Assembly: GCF_963668475.1 (NCBI RefSeq)
Contig: NZ_OY764544.1
Span: forward strand, 3,719,986-3,783,985
DNA from: an uncultured Methanospirillum sp.
GTDB lineage: Archaea > Halobacteriota > Methanomicrobia > Methanomicrobiales > Methanospirillaceae
Length of the DNA: 64,000 nucleotides
Reading direction: 5' to 3'
A program made the translations under genes and the position numbers. Of this stretch, positions 28,171 through 37,777 are shown in pieces. The notes beneath the pieces were generated by a model. The model searched no databases, was not told the DNA's origin, and was given only the letters and a program-made list of their open reading frames with translations. Numbering within the stretch: position 1 is the stretch's first letter; the number at the start of each line of letters is the position of its first letter.

Positions 28171-29070
28171 TTACACCCCAAAATGCTGATTCTTCGAGTT
28201 ATTTTTCATCAGATTAGTATCACCAGGCCATCTGAACATCATGCAGGGAAGACGTTCGTGATGAATAAACTCCCCATCCGTTTCGGTAACGTACCGGTCA
28301 AGATAAGCTTTAAAAACCTCGTTGTCAAGGTCGCACTCAAGACAATGCTGATACCTGAAATAATCTTGAAGATCCTGAAATGAAGAGAATGACTGGTGCT
28401 GGTAATACTCGAAAAACTCTACCGAAGGATAGATTTTCATCTGATACAGAACATTGAAGAGCAGATCAGATTTGGGCCCAACTATATACTCACGTCCATA
28501 CAGAGATGGCCAGACCATAGAGTATAACTCCTCAAATTGTGGGATATCTGCATGCCAGAATATGATGACTTCGCCTTTACATACGCCTGACATCTTCAAC
28601 ACTGCCTCTCTGATATCAGGCATACCAAGCGAAAAGGAAGCGATCACAAGATCAAAGTCATTCGGTATCGAGTCAGTCTCGATATCTTCCCATTTTTTGT
28701 GAATGAGGGTAATATTATTCAGGTTCTGAGCCTGAGCACGCTCCTTCAGTACCTGAAACATTCCTTTTGCAGGTTCAATAGCAGTAATATGTTTTACATT
28801 TGCAGCGATTGGGATTGTCAGAACCCCAGGACCGGCTCCAATCTCCAGAATCGTAGAATCTGATGACAGTGGGAGGCTTTGGATCTGCTTAATCCTCCCA
28901 GAGGTATCATCCGGATGTATCCCATATGTCTTCTGATAATTTCTAGCACTTTCAACAGTATCCCAGTAACAGGAACAGTCGGTTTTTCTATCAGAATTTC
29001 TATTGTTAAAACTCTCTGTGAGCTGGATCCGCCAGAGTTCATTCCAGTCGATATCACTCGCTTTTGCCAT
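28171..29070 (-). CDS. SAM-dependent methyltransferase, long type
   Basis: This 299-residue class I methyltransferase has motif I ILEIGAGPGVLTIPIAANVK and the acidic loop ITAIEPAKGMFQVL, followed by NNITLIHKKWEDIETDSI and FDLVIASFSLGMPDIREAVLKM. The N-terminus IDWNELWRIQLTESFNNRNSD is the signature of the long type. It is divergent from the permease gene at 29398 and precedes the binding-protein gene in its own transcript. Confidence 0.9.
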   Translation of the reverse strand: MAKASDIDWNELWRIQLTESFNNRNSDRKTDCSCYWDTVESARNYQKTYGIHPDDTSGRIKQIQSLPLSSDSTILEIGAGPGVLTIPIAANVKHITAIEPAKGMFQVLKERAQAQNLNNITLIHKKWEDIETDSIPNDFDLVIASFSLGMPDIREAVLKMSGVCKGEVIIFWHADIPQFEELYSMVWPSLYGREYIVGPKSDLLFNVLYQMKIYPSVEFFEYYQHQSFSSFQDLQDYFRYQHCLECDLDNEVFKAYLDRYVTETDGEFIHHERLPCMMFRWPGDTNLMKNNSKNQHFGV

Positions 29071-29397
29071 CTACATTCATCCTCTTTTGATTCACAATTT
29101 TTTATCAGGTATTCTGTTTGTGATACATGAGTGAATGAGAATTTCAGCTGATTCCTATGTCTTTAAATATACGAATTAAAATCAGGCGGATATTCTTTGA
29201 GAATTTAGAAAATGATTGATGTGATTAATCTTCAGATAACCAGATTCAGACACCAAAGAGGACCGTATCAAGCACGGAAATAAAAATGTATCTGAGAGAA
29301 ATATTCACTGGATCTTACTATTAATATTTTTGTTCACCCGTTAGTAACACGATCGTATTATAGTTCATAACCTGGAACGATATACAGTTTCGTAGAT
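29071..29397. other. Divergent promoter region between methyltransferase and permease
   Basis: This 327-base gap carries the promoters of two divergent units. It is AT-rich and includes GTAACAC at 29344-29350 and GTATTAT at 29355-29361, which resemble the operator half-sites found elsewhere but have the wrong spacing (4 bases). No gene was seen. Confidence 0.4.
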
Positions 29398-30477
29398 ATG
29401 ACTGCTTATCAGAAAGTTCAAAAATTGGTTGAATATCTTGGATATGAGTACCCGGAGGATTATTCTGACCGGAGAAAGGTCCTGATTATTATCACTTTTC
29501 TGGGTTTAATCATCATAACCGGCGCTTTGACTCTTATCCTTGGTGCATACTCAATCTCCCTTGAAACAGTCTACAAGATTATTCTTCTGCATCTCACCGG
29601 CGGAGACCTCTCCTCAATATCTAAACTCCATCAGACAATTATCTGGGATATTCGTCTTCCTCGTATCATTCTTGCTATTACAGTTGGAGGAGCACTCGCA
29701 ATAGCAGGTGCTGTATTTCAGAGTATCTTTAGAAATCCTCTTGTTGAGCCATATATCCTGGGAGTATCATCTGGTGCAGCCTTTGGTGCCGCACTCGCAA
29801 TTGTGTTCCACTCGATCTTTTTCTCAGTACAAATCTCTGCTTTTGCCTTTGCAGTCTTGGCAGTTGCAAGTACCTATAGTCTTGCCCGAATTCGGGGGCA
29901 GACACCCCTGCTTACGCTCATTCTAGCCGGAGTAATAGTTGGTGCGATATTCTCAGCACTTGTCTCCTTACTTAACTATCTTGCTGACAACAACCAGCTG
30001 CGGGAGATCATCTTCTGGCTTATGGGGGGATTTTACTACACCTCATGGTCAGATGTGATTCTGCTCACTCCGATTGTAACTCTTTGTTTTTTCGTGATAT
30101 GGTCACGTGCATGGAATTTGAATGTTCTTTCCATGGGAGATGAAGAAGCACGGACTCTTGGAGTGAACCCTGAACGAAACAAGGCATTGATGATACTACT
30201 CGCAACAGCCATAACCGCCCTTTCGGTATCCCTCGTCGGAATCGTAGCATGGGTCGGGCTCATGATGCCACATGCTTCAAGAATGATCCTTGGGCCTGAT
30301 AACCGGTTTGTTATTCCAGCATGTTTCTGTATGGGTGCATTTTATCTTCTGGTATGTGATTCCCTGGCACGAACAATTACGGTAAATGAAGTACCAATAG
30401 GGATTATAACCTCTCTCCTTGGTGCCCCATATCTCTGTTATTTGATCAGATCAAAAGGGAAATCATTCCTCGGGTGA
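29398..30477 (+). CDS. ABC transporter permease, FecCD/BtuC family
   Basis: This 359-residue membrane permease has an N-terminal cytoplasmic tail of about 30 residues (YLGYEYPEDYSDRRKV) before the first helix. It shows IIWDIRLPRIILAITVGGAL, NPLVEPYILGVSSGAAFGAAL and AWVGLMMPHASRMILGPDNRFVIPA. It is followed after 7 bases by its ATPase. It is closest in this window to the permease at 38585-39637, which shares NPLVEPYILG and IAWVGL, so these two cassettes form one sub-family, distinct from those at 4149 and 15719. Confidence 0.92.
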   Translation: MTAYQKVQKLVEYLGYEYPEDYSDRRKVLIIITFLGLIIITGALTLILGAYSISLETVYKIILLHLTGGDLSSISKLHQTIIWDIRLPRIILAITVGGALAIAGAVFQSIFRNPLVEPYILGVSSGAAFGAALAIVFHSIFFSVQISAFAFAVLAVASTYSLARIRGQTPLLTLILAGVIVGAIFSALVSLLNYLADNNQLREIIFWLMGGFYYTSWSDVILLTPIVTLCFFVIWSRAWNLNVLSMGDEEARTLGVNPERNKALMILLATAITALSVSLVGIVAWVGLMMPHASRMILGPDNRFVIPACFCMGAFYLLVCDSLARTITVNEVPIGIITSLLGAPYLCYLIRSKGKSFLG

Positions 30478-30484
30478 ATGTAAC

Positions 30485-31297
30485 GTGATTGAGATCAGAA
30501 ATGTTTCTTTTCGATATACTCAGAAGCCAGTACTGAATGATATCTCATTTTCAGTCACTAAAGGGCAGTTGTGTGGATTATTCGGACCGAATGGTTCAGG
30601 TAAAACCACTCTTTTTAAATGTTGTTTAAAGTTCCTTCCGGTGCAGGAAGGATCAATCACGCTAAACAGAACAAATATTCAGGACAAACCAATTGAAGAA
30701 CTTGCAAAAAGTGTGGCATACGTTCCCCAGGAACATAAACCGCCATTTCCATACCTTGCAAGAGAGATTGTTCTGATGGGCAGAACTCCGCATATTCATG
30801 GGTTTTTTGGAGTTAAGAGAAAAGACAAACAGATAGCCAAAGATGCTATGGATATGGTTGGCATGCTCCCCTTTTCTGATGAACCATATAATCAGTTGTC
30901 TGGAGGACAACGCCAGATGATTCTTATGGCACGGGCCCTTGCACAGGATACGCCTCTTTTATTACTCGACGAGCCAACATCGGCACTTGATTTTCAGAAT
31001 CAGATTCGGATCTGGAATCTGATGGAAGATATCGTGTCAGAAGGTAAGACAATCCTTGCATGCAGTCATGATCCGAACCATATCTCCTGGTTTTGTGATT
31101 CTGCAGTGGCGATATCTCAAAATAAGATCATTGCTGAAGGTGAACCCAAAGATGTGATATGTCCTGATATCCTGGATCGAATGTATCGGGATACCTGTTC
31201 GGTCCATGTATATGATGGAATTCCTGTTGTAATTCCCTGTTCAGTTACAAAACGGAATGATACTGTGCAAGCAAACCTGGCTAATTTAAAGATATAG
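30485..31297 (+). CDS. ABC transporter ATP-binding protein, FecE/BtuD family
   Basis: This 270-residue ATPase has Walker A GPNGSGKTTLFKC, Q-loop YVPQEHKPPFPYLAREIVLMG, signature LSGGQRQMILMARAL and Walker B LLLLDEPTSALD, with the H-loop in CSHDPNHISWFCD. It starts at GTG 30485. The PPFP and HDPNHISWFCD blocks are shared with the ATPase at 39639, which supports the pairing of these two cassettes. Its partner is the permease just upstream. Confidence 0.92.
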   Translation: MIEIRNVSFRYTQKPVLNDISFSVTKGQLCGLFGPNGSGKTTLFKCCLKFLPVQEGSITLNRTNIQDKPIEELAKSVAYVPQEHKPPFPYLAREIVLMGRTPHIHGFFGVKRKDKQIAKDAMDMVGMLPFSDEPYNQLSGGQRQMILMARALAQDTPLLLLDEPTSALDFQNQIRIWNLMEDIVSEGKTILACSHDPNHISWFCDSAVAISQNKIIAEGEPKDVICPDILDRMYRDTCSVHVYDGIPVVIPCSVTKRNDTVQANLANLKI

Positions 31298-31468
31298 CGA
31301 AGTTAAAGGGAGTATTTAAACCAGAACGGAGAGGTGCTTATGATGTAGTTTTCGTCTGGGAGAACTTGAGAATCTCGTGATCGACATAATAAGTAATTAT
31401 TGAGATCCGTCCCTAGAATATGTATTTCTGGCTAAAATAAATTGACAGGTATTATCGGAGAAATTATT

Positions 31469-31831
31469 ATGATGGTAATTAAATTAGCAGATGTTTGTGG
31501 ATACGATACGCCGGAAGGCAAGATGACTCCATTATTTGTACGAAAGAATCTTTCTGTATTTCGACTTGAATTGCCTAAAAATATTCAAATTGAACCACAC
31601 TCGCACCCAAATGAGAATATTCTTATGCTGATTTCGGGCTTGATAACATTTACCGATACTACTGAAAATCATTTGAAACCTGGTGATATTGCTATTATTC
31701 CTGCTGATTATACTGCACAGATTACCGTTCATGAAGATTCTGTAGTCACAGTTTTATCTGCTCCTTCACATTTTGGCAGCATTAATGATGTGCACGAACT
31801 CTTTGGAAAGATGTTTACGCAACATACCTAA
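31469..31831 (+). CDS. Cupin-domain protein
   Basis: This 120-residue single-domain cupin has motif 1 as PHSHPNENILMLISG (H-x-H-x2-E, then Gly) and motif 2 around LKPGDIAIIPADYTAQI. Cupins with these residues often bind a metal, but the second-motif histidine is not obvious here (ADYTAQITVHED). I chose ATG 31469 because GGAG at 31457-31460 is well placed; the longer TTG start at 31442 has none. It stands alone between an uptake cassette and the exporter-regulator unit, and ends shortly before the hairpin repeat. Its role is unknown; a sensor or a small-molecule enzyme are both possible. Confidence 0.7.
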   Translation: MMVIKLADVCGYDTPEGKMTPLFVRKNLSVFRLELPKNIQIEPHSHPNENILMLISGLITFTDTTENHLKPGDIAIIPADYTAQITVHEDSVVTVLSAPSHFGSINDVHELFGKMFTQHT

Positions 31832-31885
31832 TGACATGAAAACCCGGGATTGTCTGTCATTCCTGCGTATCCACGCATTGTTTCA

Positions 31886-31954
31886 TTTTTTGCATGAAAA
31901 AGTCCTTTTCACCGGTCCTACCTGGGGCCCCCAACGGGGCACCGTTGGGGTTTT
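31886..31954. repeat. Dispersed repeat, copy 2, with strong hairpin
   Basis: This is the second copy of the element at 11399-11466. The stem CCCCAACGG/CCGTTGGGG with loop GGCA is at 31929-31950, followed by four T. Only a few single-base changes or insertions separate the copies. It lies between convergent genes (cupin and TrmB-like regulator), a fitting place for a terminator. A fragment resembling its left flank occurs near 60922-60940. Confidence 0.75.
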
Positions 31955-32017
31955 ACAGGAAGAACATCATCATCTTTAGGAGAATGTAAGGATGAACCAA
32001 GTTTTTAAGATTTCACC

Positions 32018-32797
32018 TTATTCGAGTGCTGGTTCGTATACAGAGAGCATTTTTCTAAAAAGGTAGCAGAAGGTGGGGATCCGAATAACTGTGGCACACC
32101 TGACTTTATTCTGATATCCGATAGAGAATGCCTTGATTCCGTCGATCAGGTAAAAATATTCGTCAGAGTGACTATCATACTTTAAACTCTCAACACAGGT
32201 ATGCATACTGGCATCGTTATGGTACATATCTTCGAAAAACTCAACCAGCCTCTCCTGCATCTGGATGATTCGTAGGCCCATCCCCACAAACTGTGTTTTA
32301 TCTGGAACAAGGATGAATAACTCGACCCGCTTTCTTGCTGCCTTTAATAATGGCAAATGAGGACGCAAATCCTGGGGATTAGTAACCATGACAATTACCT
32401 CTTTATGAGCAGCAGCCACAAGAGTTCGTATCATTATCTCAATTCCACGGTCACTGTAAATCGCCCAATATGGTGAAGAGGTATTTATTTCATAATAACT
32501 ATCACGCAAACTTTTACGTAACCCATTGATCTCATCACAGTAATCATCCCTTATTGAGGTAAAGATTGGATCAGGATCCAGAGGGAGATAATACGTGGGT
32601 GTTCCTTTCACTATTGAGATAAATCCTTTATCTGTGAGTGTTTTCACAACTGAATATATTCGACTGCGTGGAATATCTGATGTATCGGCAATCTCTCGTG
32701 CAGAGCTTTGTCCAAGGTTCAATAAAAGAAGATAGGCTTTTGCCTCATATTCAGTAAATCCCACCCTCTTTAAACCGGTAATAATTTGCTCATTCAT
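32018..32797 (-). CDS. TrmB-family transcriptional regulator
   Basis: This 259-residue DNA-binding protein has the TrmB winged-helix domain at residues 1-70 (GLKRVGFTEYEAKAYLLLLNLG, then SAREIADTSDIPRSRIYSVVKTLTDKGFI), a linking helix, and a C-terminal effector domain containing SDRGIEIMIRTLVAAAHKEVIVMVTNPQDL. The C-terminal half resembles the phospholipase D-like fold common in this family. It lies 30 bases downstream of the exporter pair and is probably co-transcribed, so it may control that transporter in response to its substrate. Confidence 0.88.
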   Translation of the reverse strand: MNEQIITGLKRVGFTEYEAKAYLLLLNLGQSSAREIADTSDIPRSRIYSVVKTLTDKGFISIVKGTPTYYLPLDPDPIFTSIRDDYCDEINGLRKSLRDSYYEINTSSPYWAIYSDRGIEIMIRTLVAAAHKEVIVMVTNPQDLRPHLPLLKAARKRVELFILVPDKTQFVGMGLRIIQMQERLVEFFEDMYHNDASMHTCVESLKYDSHSDEYFYLIDGIKAFSIGYQNKVRCATVIRIPTFCYLFRKMLSVYEPALE

Positions 32798-32827
32798 CGA
32801 TATATCGATCCAGACCTTCAGGTCGGG

Positions 32828-34567
32828 TCAGATCTCCTGGGCTGCAATCAATGATGCGTACATTCCGTTCTTCTTCACCAATTCCGAATGAGTCCCTTCC
32901 TCAATTATTGTTCCCTGATTTAAAACCAGGATCTTATCTGCATGAACCACCGTGCTGAGCCGGTGAGCAATCATAAACACGGTTCTTCCTTTCATCAGTT
33001 CTCTGATAGTCTCCCGAATCATCATTTCAGTCCCGGTATCAAGGTTACTAGTTGCCTCATCCATAATAAGAACCGGAGCATTTTTCAGAATTGCACGGGC
33101 AATGGCAACTCTCTGTCGTTCTCCACCAGAAAGACGAATTCCCCTTTCACCTACTATTGTTTCATACCCATCAGGGAGGCTGTCAATAAAGTCATGAATC
33201 CTGGCAAATCGTGCGGCCTGCTGTATCTCCTCGTCTGTTGCATCAGCTTTCCCGACTCTGATATTTTCTTTAATTGATGAATTAAAAAGAAAAATATCCT
33301 GGGTGACGACTGATACGAGGTTTCTGAGATATTCAAGAGGGAATTCCCTGACATCATGACCATCCAGCCGAATTGAACCTTTTTCCGGATCCCAGAATCG
33401 CATCAGGAGATGTGTCAAGGTCGTTTTGCCAGCTCCTGTCATTCCAACAATGGCAGCTGTGCATCCTGATGGAACCTGAAATGAAATTCCCTTAAGAACA
33501 GATGGCTCTGATTCTCCGTACCTGAACCAGAGATCAGAAACCTCAAAAGATGGAACAGATGAGAGTCTAATCTCTGATACTTCGGTCTCCTGCACCACAG
33601 GAGTATCATCCATTATTGCAAAAAACCGTTTTGATCCTGCAATTGTCATACTCAGCTGTTTTGAAACTTCAATAACCTCTTTAAGGGCTGTAAAAGCTCC
33701 AGCTGACAAAATCACCGATATCGGCAGATAAAAAGAATTGATTACACCGGCCTGGGTAAGAATTGTTGCCTCAACGAGAACAATCACTACACCGGCAGAG
33801 ACTAATATCGCATAACTCGCGGATGCAAGAGCGTTTACCCTGGCATATGCCCGCTGTTCTTTGCGATACTCAAGAACCATTCTGATAATTGCATCAAGAC
33901 GATCTTTTCCTCTTCCAAATGCTAAGATCTCCCATATTCCCTGGACACTGTCAATCAGAAATGAACTCATGGTTGCAAGGTACTGCCTGAGCCTGTCTCC
34001 CTTGTTTTGATTAATATGGACAGTAAGTGCAGGAATGAGAGCAGTAAGAACAAGGAACAATAACTGGATGAGAGCAAGTGAGGGATGAATGTAGGCCAGA
34101 CCACAAAGAACGATACACGGAACAATTACTGCAACCACTATCTGTGTGAGCGTGTGTGCAAAAAAGAGTTCAAGAATCTCGATGTTGTTGATTGCAACTG
34201 AGACAAGATCGCCGGTTCGCCGGGATACAAAGATTGCAGGAGCGAGAGGATCTACTCTTTTGTAAAACTGATTTCTTAAATCAGATAGGATTCTGAATGC
34301 TGCTATATGATTAAGGTACGGGCCAAAGTAACCACAGACTCCCCTCAGTAATGCAAGGATAAGGATTGTTGCACCAATTGGAAGAAGAGCAGATGCCGGA
34401 GCATTTCCCGTCGCTGTATAGATGAGTAAAACTCCAAGAATCCCGATACCGATTGTAATAAGTTGCTTTGTGGCATCACAAAGCATTCCTGAGGTGAGGA
34501 GAAACAGATGAGATCGCACCAGTCCGGTGAGACGAACGAGCTCTTTGAACGCGGACAATTGTGTCAT
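32828..34567 (-). CDS. ABC transporter, exporter fold, fused permease-ATPase, subunit 2
   Basis: This 579-residue half-transporter has six membrane helices in residues 20-310, then an ATPase domain with Walker A GMTGAGKTTLTHL, signature LSGGERQRVAIARAIL and Walker B VLIMDEATSNLD. It overlaps the preceding half-transporter by 4 bases, so they should form a heterodimer. Such pairs usually export, but pairs of this type (YbtPQ in Yersinia, IrtAB in mycobacteria) import metal-siderophore complexes. The position inside a block of metal-uptake cassettes makes that role worth considering. Both nucleotide sites look catalytically intact. Confidence 0.88.
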   Translation of the reverse strand: MTQLSAFKELVRLTGLVRSHLFLLTSGMLCDATKQLITIGIGILGVLLIYTATGNAPASALLPIGATILILALLRGVCGYFGPYLNHIAAFRILSDLRNQFYKRVDPLAPAIFVSRRTGDLVSVAINNIEILELFFAHTLTQIVVAVIVPCIVLCGLAYIHPSLALIQLLFLVLTALIPALTVHINQNKGDRLRQYLATMSSFLIDSVQGIWEILAFGRGKDRLDAIIRMVLEYRKEQRAYARVNALASASYAILVSAGVVIVLVEATILTQAGVINSFYLPISVILSAGAFTALKEVIEVSKQLSMTIAGSKRFFAIMDDTPVVQETEVSEIRLSSVPSFEVSDLWFRYGESEPSVLKGISFQVPSGCTAAIVGMTGAGKTTLTHLLMRFWDPEKGSIRLDGHDVREFPLEYLRNLVSVVTQDIFLFNSSIKENIRVGKADATDEEIQQAARFARIHDFIDSLPDGYETIVGERGIRLSGGERQRVAIARAILKNAPVLIMDEATSNLDTGTEMMIRETIRELMKGRTVFMIAHRLSTVVHADKILVLNQGTIIEEGTHSELVKKNGMYASLIAAQEI

Positions 34568-36384
34568 GCTTCACCCCCTTTGGATACAACATCTTCTGTG
34601 CTAAGCATTCTGATCTGTGCCTGAACAAGGTGTGCGTATTGACCATTAGCCTCAAGCAGTTCTTCATGTGTTCCACTCTCGATAATTCTGCCATTATCCA
34701 TGACCATAATCCTGTCTGCCCGCCTTATAGTCGAGAGACGGTGAGCAATCACCAAAACAGTTCTATCTTTGCATAGATCGTCCAGGGCTTTTTGGATCAA
34801 CTTTTCACTCCCAGCATCGATGCTAGAGGTTGGCTCATCAAGAAGCAGAACAGGAGCATCTTTCAAGATAGCACGTGCTATGGCAATCCGCTGCTTTTCT
34901 CCGCCCGAAAGGCGGGTACCCCGCTCTCCGGTTATGGTATCATACCCATCTGGAAGACTACATATCCAGTCATGGATCTGTGCAGCCTTAGCAGCTTTTT
35001 CGATATCCTCTGTAGTAGCACTTGGATTGCCGATCAGGATGTTATTGCGTATTGTGTCATAGAAGAGATATGTCTCCTGTGAAACTAGGGATAACTGTTC
35101 TCTCAGTTGCAAGAGTGGAAATTTATCTATCGATGTACCTCCGAGCAGAATGGAACCGTGTTGAGGATTATGAAACCGGTATAACAGATCGATGACCGTA
35201 CTTTTTCCAACACCTGAAGCACCTACAAGGGCTATGGTTTCCCCGGATTTAATGGAAAATGAGCAATCTTTGAGTACTTCTCTTCCGGTTTCGTACCCAA
35301 AACTGACATCATCGAACTGAACATCCGGTGGGGGGATTCGCTGGATCTGAATGGCTTTTTCCGGGCTTGTTACCTGTGGCTCTTCCAGCATGATCGTTTC
35401 AAGCATGTCAAGGGCTCTCTTTCCGTACAGGCTGTTGTGGAAATGTTGGCTGAGAGCGATTACATGCTCATAAAAGACTGGTCCAACAAGCAGGACGGTC
35501 ATTACGCCTTCTAAAGAAAATTTCCCAAACGAATATTGAATACAGGCATACAACAAGGCCAGACCATATCCAAGGTACGGTACTACATCGCAGACATAAT
35601 GAACGCCAAAGAAGATCTTCAGGGCTTTAATATATGTGTTTTTGAGTGTTTCTGCCTTCTGGTGAATGAGTCCTGCCCGGTGCCGACTCAATCCGAACAT
35701 CTTTAGCGTGGTCAGACCCTGCAGACTTTCAGCATAATACGAACTGAGGTCATGATAATCACGCCAGATGTCCAGTTTTTCATTCCATGAGAGTTTGTAT
35801 GAGAGTGCCACGGAGAACGGAACCAGAGGGACAAACGCAAGGAGAATTAACGCAACCGGCAGATCAAGAGTTGCGGTAAAGGCAACAAATAATACCGAAG
35901 GTACCAGGAAACAGAGCACAAGACAAGGTATGAAAAACCCGACATATTGCTCAAGCGAATCAACACCGTCTGCAATCGTTGCAGCAACAGAACCTGAACT
36001 TTTATGCTCGGTATATGCTGGTCCAAGGCGAAGGAGATGTTCATATACCTTTGTCCTGACCCCGAGTTTCATCAGGTCAGATGTCCGCTGGGCAGAAAGA
36101 TCGCGAAGAGCTTCTGCCCCTCCCCTGATCAAAAGGAGAAGTACCATACAGATGATGACCGGAACAAGATCAGTTAGTGTATTACCATGAATAACACCCC
36201 CGATGAGAATACTCACCAGAAAAAGCATTGCGATGTTTGTTCCCGAACTGATAAGACCGGCCAGAGTTGTAATTCCCATGCTCTTTGTCATTCCATCAGC
36301 AAGCCGGAAGATTCTCCGGTCAAAGAGGGCTGAAGTGAGCCAGGACAACAATGAGATATCGTCAGATTGTAATAATCGAACCAT
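34564..36384 (-). CDS. ABC transporter, exporter fold, fused permease-ATPase, subunit 1
   Basis: This 606-residue half-transporter begins with a short cytoplasmic lead, then six membrane helices and an ATPase domain with Walker A GASGVGKSTVIDL, signature LSGGEKQRIAIARAIL and Walker B VLLLDEPTSSID. Its ATG-TGA overlap with the second subunit indicates strict co-translation. The order on the minus strand is this gene, its partner, then the TrmB-like regulator. Its start region is divergent from the binding-protein gene at 36591 with a 206-base AT-rich gap. Confidence 0.88.
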   Translation of the reverse strand: MVRLLQSDDISLLSWLTSALFDRRIFRLADGMTKSMGITTLAGLISSGTNIAMLFLVSILIGGVIHGNTLTDLVPVIICMVLLLLIRGGAEALRDLSAQRTSDLMKLGVRTKVYEHLLRLGPAYTEHKSSGSVAATIADGVDSLEQYVGFFIPCLVLCFLVPSVLFVAFTATLDLPVALILLAFVPLVPFSVALSYKLSWNEKLDIWRDYHDLSSYYAESLQGLTTLKMFGLSRHRAGLIHQKAETLKNTYIKALKIFFGVHYVCDVVPYLGYGLALLYACIQYSFGKFSLEGVMTVLLVGPVFYEHVIALSQHFHNSLYGKRALDMLETIMLEEPQVTSPEKAIQIQRIPPPDVQFDDVSFGYETGREVLKDCSFSIKSGETIALVGASGVGKSTVIDLLYRFHNPQHGSILLGGTSIDKFPLLQLREQLSLVSQETYLFYDTIRNNILIGNPSATTEDIEKAAKAAQIHDWICSLPDGYDTITGERGTRLSGGEKQRIAIARAILKDAPVLLLDEPTSSIDAGSEKLIQKALDDLCKDRTVLVIAHRLSTIRRADRIMVMDNGRIIESGTHEELLEANGQYAHLVQAQIRMLSTEDVVSKGGEA

Positions 36385-36590
36385 TATTTAATATAATTTT
36401 TATTTATAACATTATCAAATCACACGTTTCTACTTTTTATGTGCTTGAGTAATAGTTTTTTATATATATGTGATCTAAAAATTAATTTTTATGTGATGAT
36501 ATAGTATGATTCTTAATATATCAATCAGATAATTATGAATAAATATGATAAATATAAGATTTATTACTCTTAACACGGTGAAGAATTGAC

Positions 36591-37769
36591 ATGAGAACGA
36601 AAAATTTAACTCAAACAGAACGAAAATCACCCCCATTTAGTTGGATAAACCTAAACATAATCGGAGTTCTCCTGATCATATCATTCGTCCTCATAACTGG
36701 TGTTGTATCAGCTGCTGACACAAAAACCGTGACTGACATGCGTGAAAAACAGGTTACGATTCCTGCTGATCCGCAAAAGGTTGTTATTCTTGATAAGGGC
36801 CTTATTGTCCAGACCATGAAGGCGTTGGGTGTCGAGGATAAAATAGCAGGAAGCGGAGGTATTTTGGGAACATCAGTTCAGTCTGAGACCGATCTGGATT
36901 CAGTTTATTTAATCCCTGAACTGTTAAATCTGGGAGATACCGGGTATCCATTCGGAGGAGAGGTTAACTACGAAAAGGTGGCATTTCCAAATCCTGATCT
37001 CGTAATTCTGCTCCAATCAGAGTACACCCGTGATCGTGCTTCCGATCAGACTGATGCTGTCATTAATCGTATAGAAAGCATGGGTATCCCTCTTGTTGTG
37101 ATAAACAGCCCTGGTTATTACAAACCAGTTTCGTCCAATGCAACTGCACAAGCTGTTACCCTTCTAGGAGAAGTATTCAACAAGAAGGATCGTGCATCTG
37201 AAATTGTCTCGTATCTTGCAGATCAGGAGAAGATGATATCAGATAGAACGAGTTCGATACCAGAATCCAAAAAGCCTTCAACCCTGTATATCGGACTAAA
37301 AAATGAGTCCAGTGGAGCTGTGTGGGGTGGAGAATATGGTGATGCAAAGTTTTCAAAAAGTATTGCTCATATTAAGAATGTATATTCCAAAGATGAGTCA
37401 GTACGGATGTCTTCAGAGCAATTGAATAAGCTCAATCCAGATGTGATCATTCTAGCAACAAACAATGTTGAAGCTAACCCTGACATTCTTTATACAGAAC
37501 CCTATGCAACAATGAGGGAGATTACTGCAATCAAGAATAAACAGGTTGGAGCACTTGGTCGTCTCTCCTGGTGGGGAGAGTTCAGACTTGATACACCAAC
37601 AATTCTATTAATCGCAGCAAAAACGGTATATCCTGATCAATTCGCGGACATTAACGTATACAATTGGTTAATGAATCATTATAAGGAACTGTATGGCCTT
37701 ACCGGAGATAAGGCAGAAGAGTTGGCAAAAGTTCAAAAACTTGATTGGATGAAGGAAAAGAACTTCTAA
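36591..37769 (+). CDS. ABC transporter substrate-binding protein (FecB type)
   Basis: This 392-residue binding protein has a long N-terminus before its signal-peptide hydrophobic core (residues 22-42, ending GVVSAADTK). The mature start is VTDMREKQVTIPADPQKVVI. It contains INRIESMGIPLVVINSPGYY and ends YPDQFADINVYNWLMNHYKELYG, like the binding protein at 26930. It leads a four-gene unit with a methyltransferase, permease and ATPase. A decayed copy of its N-terminal region lies at 40539-40661, downstream of the cassette. Confidence 0.9.
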   Translation: MRTKNLTQTERKSPPFSWINLNIIGVLLIISFVLITGVVSAADTKTVTDMREKQVTIPADPQKVVILDKGLIVQTMKALGVEDKIAGSGGILGTSVQSETDLDSVYLIPELLNLGDTGYPFGGEVNYEKVAFPNPDLVILLQSEYTRDRASDQTDAVINRIESMGIPLVVINSPGYYKPVSSNATAQAVTLLGEVFNKKDRASEIVSYLADQEKMISDRTSSIPESKKPSTLYIGLKNESSGAVWGGEYGDAKFSKSIAHIKNVYSKDESVRMSSEQLNKLNPDVIILATNNVEANPDILYTEPYATMREITAIKNKQVGALGRLSWWGEFRLDTPTILLIAAKTVYPDQFADINVYNWLMNHYKELYGLTGDKAEELAKVQKLDWMKEKNF

Positions 37770-37777
37770 TCTTTTTT

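Noticed and set aside
29344..29361. GTAACAC and GTATTAT next to each other upstream of the permease gene
   Set aside because: The spacing is 4 bases, not 13 or 14, so it does not fit the palindrome seen elsewhere; AT-rich promoters give such half-sites by chance.
35768..36190. 140-codon plus-strand frame opposite the exporter subunit
   Set aside because: Antisense shadow of an intact ABC half-transporter; no ribosome binding site.
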